Shown here: piece by piece, positions 14,765 to 20,302 of the stretch
Layout of the letters: the number at the start of each line of letters is the position of its first letter
Numbering within the stretch: the first letter of the stretch is position 1
Source of the DNA: Fen-1258 sp964595365
GTDB lineage: Bacteria; Bacteroidota; Ignavibacteria; Ignavibacteriales; Melioribacteraceae
NCBI GenBank assembly: GCA_964595365.1
Contig: CAZQQC010000043.1
Coordinates: forward strand, 1 to 20,302
Length of the DNA: 20,302 bases
Direction: 5' to 3'
Made by a program: the position numbers and the translations under genes
Notes under the pieces: model-generated
What the model was told of the DNA's origin: nothing
What the model saw: the letters and a program-made list of their open reading frames with translations, nothing else
Database searches by the model: none

Positions 14765-15277
14765 GTGCCTGATCAGATGAACAAAATTGTTAACGAAGTT
14801 ATAACAGCGCTTAAAAAACTTCCCGCACCGGCAAAAAATTCAGGCTCGTTCTGGGACTTTATGAAAAGTCAGCTTGCTGACGACAGTACATGGGATCGAA
14901 GCCACCTTAAAGTGATCGAAAAAGAAATCGGTAATCATCTCAGCACGCTTGATAAAAAATCTCTTACCGAATTGTGGAAGAATACAGACACAAGCTGGGA
15001 TAAACGCGAGTCCGACAAAAAAGTAGGAACGCAAGAGATGAAAGCCGATTTGACCGATGACCTTATGGGAAAAGTTATGGACAGAATGGATGATAATTAT
15101 TCTTCCCGCGACATCTATCATGCCGAAACGAACTATTTTGAACCGGCATCTAAAAATGAAGATGACGAAGAGGGATTTGATGAGGAGAAAGAACCGGAAG
15201 AGATCGATGAAGAGCCTAACCTTGATGATGAATCTTTTGATGACGAAGATTTTGATGATGAAGATACGCGTCTATAG
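14765..15277 (+). CDS. hypothetical protein with strongly acidic C-terminal tail
   Basis: I start at GTG 14765 (PDQMNKIVNEV follows), because AGAAGG lies seven bases upstream; GTG 14738 and ATG 14777 are alternatives. This gives 170 aa without signal peptide or membrane segment. The first 110 residues look helical and charged (WDFMKSQLADDSTWDRSHLK, then LSTLDKKSLTELWKNTDTSWDK). The last 40 or so are almost wholly Asp and Glu with Phe and Pro spacers, such as DDESFDDEDFDDED. The DNA there is a GATGA-rich low-complexity stretch. The family is not recognised. Acidic tails of this kind often bind basic proteins or nucleic-acid-binding partners, but nothing here shows it. The next gene starts inside this one, about 20 bases before the TAG. 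Confidence 0.75.
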   Translation: MPDQMNKIVNEVITALKKLPAPAKNSGSFWDFMKSQLADDSTWDRSHLKVIEKEIGNHLSTLDKKSLTELWKNTDTSWDKRESDKKVGTQEMKADLTDDLMGKVMDRMDDNYSSRDIYHAETNYFEPASKNEDDEEGFDEEKEPEEIDEEPNLDDESFDDEDFDDEDTRL

Positions 15278-15698
15278 TCTTTCTGTTTTTTTCCCGTTAT
15301 TCTTATGCAGCAGTGTTTATGCCCAAAATCAAAGCAACGCGCAAAAACCCGATACATCCATTGCGGTATCGAATGCGGGGTCGATACTTGAAGTCGATAA
15401 CAAAATAAATTCCCTTTTCACTTTCGATAAAAGAATTTTTATAGCGGTTCCGCCAAACTTTCCGCCCGATTCAACATCGATTTTGCTGAGAACGCGATTG
15501 TTGCTGGGCAAAATGACAAGCGAAGATCCTATCAAAACAAATTTCAAATTGAGCATTCTTAATCCTCTTCATCAACTGTATGTTGAATCGCAAAGCATGA
15601 AAGAATTAAAATACATTCTTGGAGCTGTTCAAGCAGGTGCGGCTGGATTCATGGCATATCAGCATTTGAAGAAATACGGATTTCTTAAGAGGAAATAA
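15258..15698 (+). CDS. small secreted hypothetical protein
   Basis: Start chosen at ATG 15258, because MKIRVYSLSVFFPLFLCSSV, ending YA before QNQSN, forms a clear Sec signal peptide with cleavage near residue 22. A tandem ATG at 15255 and a much longer upstream frame are read from the acidic gene's DNA. The product is 146 aa. The mature part has SNAGSILEVDNKINSLFTF, a Pro-rich FIAVPPNFPPDS, and a C-terminal segment ILGAVQAGAAGFMAYQHLKK. That last segment is moderately hydrophobic and Ala/Gly-rich and could insert in or lie on a membrane. I do not recognise a family. It overlaps the acidic-tailed gene by 20 bases, so the two are likely translated together, and it ends just before a strong terminator. 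Confidence 0.72.
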   Translation: MKIRVYSLSVFFPLFLCSSVYAQNQSNAQKPDTSIAVSNAGSILEVDNKINSLFTFDKRIFIAVPPNFPPDSTSILLRTRLLLGKMTSEDPIKTNFKLSILNPLHQLYVESQSMKELKYILGAVQAGAAGFMAYQHLKKYGFLKRK

Positions 15699-15717
15699 CT
15701 TCTATCAAATAAAAAAG

Positions 15718-15740
15718 CCGGAATGCGGTTCGCACTCCGG
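15718..15740. terminator. bidirectional hairpin terminator between convergent genes
   Basis: CCGGAATGCG and CGCACTCCGG form a ten-position stem with one A-C mismatch and a three-base loop. It is preceded by a run of six A and followed by ACTTTCT, so it could stop transcripts from both the secreted-protein gene (+) and the DUF1579 gene (-). Confidence 0.8.
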
Positions 15741-15764
15741 ACTTTCTATGTAAACTCTTTCACG

Positions 15765-16346
15765 TTATTTCGCCCGTGAATATTCAACGTGCATATTTTT
15801 GATTTCTTTACCACCTTCTACCATGAACATTTCCATTACAGTATGGTCATCGTCAATACATCTCATTGTAGTTTTCGTCACTTGATTTTTTCCCGTCGTA
15901 GGATCTACCATAGTGCCGGTATACACGATGGTTTTAGTGGCTTCATCCATTTTCCCTTTCAGAAACAAAATACCGGTACCGAAATTATCAATCCAAACGG
16001 AATTATACTCTTTTGCGGCATTGTCGTATCCGTCAAGCCCCATTCCTTCCATCGGCATTCCCATCATGTTGCCTTTGAAAGTAGATTTTAAATATCTGCC
16101 GCCGAGAATCATTTCATAGTTTGCCGTACCATCGGATTTGGATTCATTGCCGGATGGGCTGTACATGGTTACAACAGCATTCCAATTGCCTGTCATTTTT
16201 GCAAATGATTGATGAATAGGCCCCGGAGTCATATACTCCTGCCACTTCTTCATCATTTCTGCTTGATCTCCTTGTTGAGCAAATACAGATGAGAAGATGA
16301 AAAGAATCATCATAACAAACGGGGTTGTTACAATTCTTAATTTCAT
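15765..16346 (-). CDS. secreted DUF1579-family protein
   Basis: A 193-aa protein with Sec signal peptide MKLRIVTTPFVMMILFIFSS, ending VFA before QQ, cleaved near residue 23. The mature part matches the DUF1579 pattern. It opens with HQSFAKMTGNWNAVVTMYSP, then NYEMILGGRYLKSTFKGNMM, a Met/Gly-rich MGMPMEGMGLDGYDN, and WIDNFGTGILFLKG. It closes with strand-rich segments ending NMHVEYSRAK. The family probably folds as a lipocalin-like beta barrel, but its function is unknown. Some bacterial members occur near detoxification genes, and nothing similar is seen here. It is transcribed alone, with the hairpin terminator at 15718-15740 downstream and divergent from the lipoprotein gene. Confidence 0.87.
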   Translation of the reverse strand: MKLRIVTTPFVMMILFIFSSVFAQQGDQAEMMKKWQEYMTPGPIHQSFAKMTGNWNAVVTMYSPSGNESKSDGTANYEMILGGRYLKSTFKGNMMGMPMEGMGLDGYDNAAKEYNSVWIDNFGTGILFLKGKMDEATKTIVYTGTMVDPTTGKNQVTKTTMRCIDDDHTVMEMFMVEGGKEIKNMHVEYSRAK

Positions 16347-16555
16347 TTGAGACTCCTTTCTTAAAAATTGTTGGACAAATAAATATAGATAAAGAGGGTT
16401 AAGTTTCCAACATGTAAAGTTTTTGTCTTAACAAACGCAGCAAAGATGCCTTTAGTATCAAGGCTTCTTAAATGCTCTCTAATTTCCTATTACTTCACTT
16501 ACAAATGAGAATTGAAATCATTATGTTTCAACAGGGAAAATTTGGAGGATTATAA

Positions 16556-17002
16556 ATGAAGATGGTGAGAAGGTTTCTTCCGTTTTTTTTATTGCTTCTG
16601 CTTACCGCATGTTCATCGCTAAACTTAAGACCCGGAGATTTCGGCTGGCCAATAGAAACGGTTCTAAAAGTTGACAATAAAGGTTATGTTGAGGAACAGA
16701 GATATTCGTTCACATTAAAAGTTAAAAAACTTTTCTGGGAAGAATTTGCCGATTCCACAAACTTTGCCGGCAAAGAAATAAGAATGATCCGCGATAAAAA
16801 TGGTTTCTATTTTGTGACAGGCGTTAATTTCAAAAATGTTTACGTTTTCGAATTTGAGGAAGGCGGTTTAAGTCTTGAAAAGAAAATTCAAATTTCGGAA
16901 AAAGCATTATCTGCACCGGCGTTTAATCAAAAATCGCCCGGTATCGAACTAATTGACGGTTCAACCAAATATTTATTGAACAACAAAGGTATTGTGAGGT
17001 AA
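16556..17002 (+). CDS. small lipoprotein of unknown function
   Basis: A 148-aa protein with a bacterial lipobox: MKMVRRFLPFFLLLLLTACS, cleaved before Cys19. The ATG is preceded by GGAGGA six bases upstream, one of the best ribosome sites in the window. The mature part begins SSLNLRPGDFGWPIETVLKVD and has alternating strands (RYSFTLKVKKLFWEE, then FYFVTGVNFKNVYVFEFEEG), suggesting a small beta domain. No family recognised. Only five bases separate it from the next gene, with which it is likely co-transcribed and may act in the cell envelope. Confidence 0.82.
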   Translation: MKMVRRFLPFFLLLLLTACSSLNLRPGDFGWPIETVLKVDNKGYVEEQRYSFTLKVKKLFWEEFADSTNFAGKEIRMIRDKNGFYFVTGVNFKNVYVFEFEEGGLSLEKKIQISEKALSAPAFNQKSPGIELIDGSTKYLLNNKGIVR

Positions 17003-17007
17003 CCGAC

Positions 17008-18261
17008 ATGAAGATGAACAGGCTTTTTATTCTAACTTTTATTTTTACAACCTTTGTTTTATGCCAAATTTCTTTTGCCCAATCGGATTACGAGAAAACT
17101 CAAAATTTTAAAACACACTACAAACAATTAGAAGATGCGATAAAAAACGCTGCATCAATTGACGAATGCAACGTGATAGGGGAGAACATAGCAAAATTAA
17201 AAAACGATTTTACAGCCGACCGGCTATTGCTCGACAAAAGTTTGTATCCGGAAACTTTTGAATCTTCATTTGCAAAAATTGAACGGGCGCTCGAAGTACG
17301 CAAGGGCGACTTTACACAAATAGTCGAATTGAAAACACAGGTTGGTACTCTTCAGGATAAGGTTTCGGAATTGAGCCAGCAGAACGAAGGATTGATTTCA
17401 CAAATTAAACAGCTACAATTGAAATCAACAAAAGATGCACAAACAATCGCTTCTCTACAAAATCTGGTTGCACAATTGAAGTCTAACATTGCACGGCGCG
17501 ATGAACTTGTCCGCGGAATAGTTGACAGCCTGCTTGCTGAATTTGTAAAAACTCCGGGCACGCTTAACGAAACGGAAAAACAGGCAATATTTAACAGAGT
17601 CGATAGCGGAAATTTATTCTATAATATAGAACGAACAATAAGCGATAATGTTCAGTTCATAAAAGTTACACAGACAACCCCCGAAGACCTCTCAAACATG
17701 AAAAAACAATATTCGGGCTTCAACAAAGTTTGGCGGCAGATAGGACCAAAACTGGCAGAAGTTTACCTGAACAAAAAAGAGAAAGCCACAGAGATTGCAA
17801 ACATAGATAACATGTTCGCAGACTGGAATTCGAGAATAAATGATGAGATGTGGGGGCAGGTCAACCGTCTGTTCCGGGAGAAGCAACTTCCTGTTTTACC
17901 TTTCAGAAACGGCGGACAGTTTGTAAACAGCGTATTGTCATTTATAGACGATGAAGTTAAAAATCTTCCGGTTAAAGGTTCTACACAAGCCAAAAAAACA
18001 TTTTACATGTTTACAGACAGCGTTTACTTCAGGACCGTTGAACCGACATGGATACCGATACTTATCGAGAACAACATGATGAGTACTGCAAATAAAGATA
18101 CAATTGAAAAACGAATCTCAACGTGGAAAGAAAAAGTTGCACCTGCATCAAAATGGAATTGGGTTTATTTCGCAGGCGGATTTGCAATCATAGCACTGCT
18201 TGTTGCTTATTTTATGAAAGGTAGAAAGAAACAACCGGTTAATGTTGATGAACAATCTTAA
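17008..18261 (+). CDS. secreted coiled-coil protein with C-terminal membrane anchor
   Basis: A 417-aa protein with a Sec signal peptide (about 1-25, ending ISFAQ). A helical region follows, then a coiled coil at about 103-168 with heptad-like text LKTQVGTLQDKVSELSQQNE. A central domain of about 200 residues comes next, and a single transmembrane helix near 385-403 (YFAGGFAIIALLVAYF) with a short basic tail. It should therefore sit in the inner membrane with most of the chain in the periplasm. I do not recognise a named family. The preceding lipoprotein gene ends five bases upstream, so the two may form an envelope complex. A hairpin follows its stop codon. Confidence 0.8.
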   Translation: MKMNRLFILTFIFTTFVLCQISFAQSDYEKTQNFKTHYKQLEDAIKNAASIDECNVIGENIAKLKNDFTADRLLLDKSLYPETFESSFAKIERALEVRKGDFTQIVELKTQVGTLQDKVSELSQQNEGLISQIKQLQLKSTKDAQTIASLQNLVAQLKSNIARRDELVRGIVDSLLAEFVKTPGTLNETEKQAIFNRVDSGNLFYNIERTISDNVQFIKVTQTTPEDLSNMKKQYSGFNKVWRQIGPKLAEVYLNKKEKATEIANIDNMFADWNSRINDEMWGQVNRLFREKQLPVLPFRNGGQFVNSVLSFIDDEVKNLPVKGSTQAKKTFYMFTDSVYFRTVEPTWIPILIENNMMSTANKDTIEKRISTWKEKVAPASKWNWVYFAGGFAIIALLVAYFMKGRKKQPVNVDEQS

Positions 18262-18262
18262 A

Positions 18263-18285
18263 GGAAGGGTCTATGATACCCTTCC
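18263..18285 (+). terminator. hairpin after the coiled-coil protein gene
   Basis: GGAAGGGT and ACCCTTCC form a perfect eight-base-pair stem with a seven-base loop, starting one base after the stop codon. There is no T-run after it, so it may be an attenuator or a transcript-stabilising hairpin rather than a complete intrinsic terminator. Confidence 0.55.
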
Positions 18286-18332
18286 CCCAAAATAGAGGAA
18301 CTGTCATAAACCGTTTCCTTTTCAATTTGATT

Positions 18333-18612
18333 TTAGCATTCTAAATTTTCAGTGCGGTAGCTCTTTAAATATCGTTTTCTGCAGAGCGCGATGTATTCCG
18401 AATTGATATCGAGTCAATTTGTTCTATGTTGTTTTCGATCGAATGCTCAAATCCGCTGCCGGTTGTGCATCCAACAACAGTAATTGATTTTGGAGAAAGT
18501 TCGTTTATGACATCCGCAAAGATTCTTTTCAACGTCTGAAACTGAAACACATTGGGTGCGATATGTGCTTTTCATAATCTTCCGCAGGAATTTTAAACCA
18601 CGGATTTTCCGT
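18333..18612 (-). pseudogene. remnant of a SAM-dependent methyltransferase, frameshifted and truncated
   Basis: Three consecutive pieces in different minus-strand frames join into one methyltransferase N-terminus. The first reads NPWFKIPAEDYEKHISHP (about 18606-18552). The second reads VFQFQTLKRIFADVINELSP, then KSITVVGCTTGSGFEH and IENNIEQIDSI. Its GCTTGSGFEH is the glycine-rich SAM-binding motif I. The third reads DINSEYIALCRKRYLKSY with the acidic residue after strand 2. A small indel near 18550 and a short loss near 18404 explain the frame changes, and the frame then stops at 18335. The rest of the protein is missing, and the 5' end merges into the 35-bp repeats. The remnant lies downstream of the Memo-family gene. 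It is almost certainly non-functional. Confidence 0.7.
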
Positions 18613-18710
18613 TTCACGTTTCACTTTTCATGTATTACACCTCACCTTTCACGTTTCACCTTTCATACATTACACCTCACTTTTCACGCATTACATCTCA
18701 CGTTTCACCC
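18612..18710. repeat. 35-bp tandem repeat, about 2.8 copies
   Basis: Units at 18612-18646 and 18647-18681 share TTTCACGTTTCAC, then TTTCAT and ATTACACCTCAC. A third partial unit at 18682-18710 has TTTCACGCATTACATCTCACG. On the plus strand the motif TTTCAC recurs every 7 to 12 bases. It lies between the methyltransferase remnant and the stop of the Memo-family gene and includes no gene. It is probably a variable-number or dispersed intergenic repeat, perhaps linked to the loss of the methyltransferase start. Confidence 0.75.
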
Positions 18711-18713
18711 AAA

Positions 18714-19781
18714 TCATTTCAGATAAATTCCATTCGTGAACCAGCCGCACCAATGTTTGTAAGAAAAGACTGCGGTAATTCCCATGCTTGTATTTTTTAC
18801 TGGTAAAACTTTCTCGGTAAACGTGTCGGAGTATTTGAACAGTTTTGCATGCAATGATCCGGCTTTCATTAGTTCAACAACTTTTGAAATAGTTAGGAGG
18901 CCGAATACAATCGGATATCTTCCACACCACAAAGGAATTACTTTTTCTTTATCGCTGCCCGGCCAAATTTCTTTTGTAAGATTTTCAATAGAAGACATGC
19001 TGATCATTCCATTTAAAAAAGTATGAAGAATTCTGCGATCATTATCGGTTGCAAGCTTATGCGCTTTGCTATCTATGCCGTAGGGAGAATTGGAGAAGTC
19101 TTCCCCGTAATGATCTGCATCGTTAGAGATTAAAAAGAAAATATCTTTGCCGGGTTCGAGTTTGTTCTTGCGAATATACTCGGTTATTATTTTTGAAAGC
19201 GTTACGCTTATCGAATCCATTTTCCCGAACGACATTTGTGTTACCATTATTGGTGTAATTTTAATATCGCGGTTGTAATACTGCAGAAATGGAATCAAAG
19301 CTTCAATCGAATGCTCGATGGTGTGCGCTTTGTTGCTAACAATAAAATCTTCTTTTGGCAGTTTCAACTTGATAAACTCCCGCAGCGGAGAAATCGCAAC
19401 ATCATTGTAGGGACCCTGCCATTTATCGAAGTCATCAAGAATCAGAACGCTGGAAAGATTCCCCATTTCTTTTTTTACTGTTCCGTGCGTCACGCCGAAA
19501 ATTACAACTTCTTTTGTCTTGATAAGTTTGTACAACGGAAAGTAGACTTTGCCTGCATAGAGATAATCGTCATGAACTGAAATTCCGGCAATCAAATTTT
19601 TTGATGAAAAATTTTGTGTGCCTGCATTCTTCGAGAGATAATTCATGAACCCGTTCATTTCTCCGGCATTCCAGCTAAACCCAACATTGTCGCGGATAGG
19701 GCGGAGGGTTTGTGAGTGTAGAACGTAGAGCGTAGCCTGAAGAACGAAAAGAATCAAAATTAATTTAATTTGAGTTTTCAT
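18714..19781 (-). CDS. secreted Memo-family protein (AmmeMemoRadiSam protein B-like)
   Basis: A 355-aa protein starting at an ATG with GGAG eight bases upstream. The N-terminus KLILILFVLQATLYVLHSQ is a signal peptide, so it acts in the periplasm. The Memo fold is shown by AGISVHDDYLYAG (His70), VIFGVTHG (94-100), KAHTIEHSIEALIPFLQYY (His157), FFLISNDADHYG (215-226) and WCGRYPIVFG (Cys286). His70, His157 and Cys286 match the metal-binding trio of human MEMO1 (His49, His81, Cys244 as I recall). The usual bacterial Memo is cytoplasmic and encoded near AMMECR1 and a radical-SAM partner. Neither is seen here, so this exported version may have a different role. Its substrate is unknown. Confidence 0.85.
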   Translation of the reverse strand: MKTQIKLILILFVLQATLYVLHSQTLRPIRDNVGFSWNAGEMNGFMNYLSKNAGTQNFSSKNLIAGISVHDDYLYAGKVYFPLYKLIKTKEVVIFGVTHGTVKKEMGNLSSVLILDDFDKWQGPYNDVAISPLREFIKLKLPKEDFIVSNKAHTIEHSIEALIPFLQYYNRDIKITPIMVTQMSFGKMDSISVTLSKIITEYIRKNKLEPGKDIFFLISNDADHYGEDFSNSPYGIDSKAHKLATDNDRRILHTFLNGMISMSSIENLTKEIWPGSDKEKVIPLWCGRYPIVFGLLTISKVVELMKAGSLHAKLFKYSDTFTEKVLPVKNTSMGITAVFSYKHWCGWFTNGIYLK

Positions 19782-19870
19782 TTTATATACTCCGTTCTTA
19801 ATACTAATTCAATCTAAATACTATATTGCATATCGTCAAATAAATTTCTCCAAACGATTAAGAGGTAAAA

Positions 19871-20302
19871 ATGACATTAAAGTTATCAAGAATTGCACTC
19901 GGTCTTTGGCGTTGTCGCGAATGGAATTATTCCACTACCCGGCTTTCCGATTTTGTAAACCGGTCGCTCGATTCCGGCATCGACACATTTGATCATGCAG
20001 ATATTTATGGTGATTATGAATGCGAAGCGCTATTTGGAAACGTTCTCAAAGAAAATTCTTCCATGCGAAACAAAATTAAAATTGTAACCAAGTGCGGAAT
20101 TAAACCAGTAACCGGCAAACATCCCGATCATTCAATAAAATATTACGACACAAGCAGAAATCATATTATTGGTTCGGTAAACAAGTCATTGAAAAATTTC
20201 AACACCGATAAAATTGATCTGCTTCTGATTCATCGAACCGATCCATTTATGAATGCGGATGAAACTGCGGCTGCATTTTCAGAATTGAAAAATTCGGGAA
20301 AA
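19871..20302 (+). CDS. aldo/keto reductase, YdhF-like (partial, 3' end beyond window)
   Basis: NADPH-dependent aldehyde or ketone reductase of the TIM-barrel aldo/keto reductase superfamily; 144 codons are visible. ATG 19871 has AGAGG upstream. The catalytic tetrad is present: Asp41 and Tyr46 in DHADIYGDYE, Lys74 in IVTKCGI, and His121 in LLLIHRTDP. The opening LSRIALGLWRCREW and the phrase RTDPFMNADETAAAF resemble the oxidoreductase YdhF branch. Substrate is not predictable. It is divergent from the Memo-family gene with about 90 bases between starts; those bases must contain both promoters. Confidence 0.9.
   Translation, partial: MTLKLSRIALGLWRCREWNYSTTRLSDFVNRSLDSGIDTFDHADIYGDYECEALFGNVLKENSSMRNKIKIVTKCGIKPVTGKHPDHSIKYYDTSRNHIIGSVNKSLKNFNTDKIDLLLIHRTDPFMNADETAAAFSELKNSGK

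Noticed and set aside
15057..15257. Long upstream extension of the secreted protein gene
   Set aside because: It is an alternate frame of the acidic-tailed gene; the signal peptide fixes the start near 15258.

Overview
The window looks like part of a chromosome from a Bacteroidota/Chlorobi-type bacterium, possibly an Ignavibacteria relative. This is a judgement from protein style, moderate-to-low GC and Gram-negative secretion and lipoprotein signals; it is not computed. A glycyl-radical enzyme implies that the organism spends at least part of its life without oxygen. A 100-base run of N at 4309-4408 shows that this is a scaffold from a draft or metagenome assembly.

Positions 1-10266, all on the minus strand, hold an eight-gene cluster for using proline and hydroxyproline, as would come from collagen or plant cell-wall peptides. 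In transcription order it encodes: a radical-SAM activase; trans-4-hydroxy-L-proline dehydratase (HypD, glycyl radical); an M24B Xaa-Pro peptidase; trans-3-hydroxy-L-proline dehydratase; proline (or hydroxyproline) dehydrogenase; a 4-hydroxy-2-oxoglutarate aldolase-like protein; an alanine-glyoxylate-type aminotransferase; and 1-pyrroline-5-carboxylate dehydrogenase, cut by the window edge. The peptidase would free Pro/Hyp. HypD would turn 4-Hyp anaerobically into pyrroline-5-carboxylate, and the last gene would oxidise that to glutamate. The dehydrogenase, aldolase and aminotransferase also match the oxidative route of animal mitochondria, 4-Hyp to glyoxylate plus pyruvate and then glycine. 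The cluster therefore seems to carry both an anaerobic and an oxidative 4-Hyp route plus a 3-Hyp entry step. A repeat-rich intergenic stretch with the assembly gap divides it in two.

Positions 10468-11714 (+) carry a promoter-like element, a small protein gene and a ClpP-fold 'SDH' serine protease gene interrupted by an in-frame TGA where a Trp codon is expected. Positions 11733-13692 (-) hold three probable co-transcribed genes: a TPM-domain protein, a metallo-beta-lactamase-fold hydrolase and a DinB-family protein. Positions 13693-14530 have no recognisable gene but contain a long imperfect inverted repeat that could fold as RNA; tRNA-Arg(CCG) follows at 14531-14602 (-).

From 14765 come an acidic-tailed protein overlapping a small secreted protein (+), a strong hairpin terminator, a secreted DUF1579 protein (-), a lipoprotein and a coiled-coil membrane-anchored secreted protein (+), the frameshifted remnant of a SAM-dependent methyltransferase (-), a block of 35-bp tandem repeats, a secreted Memo-family protein (-), and the first part of an aldo/keto reductase (+) running off the right end.
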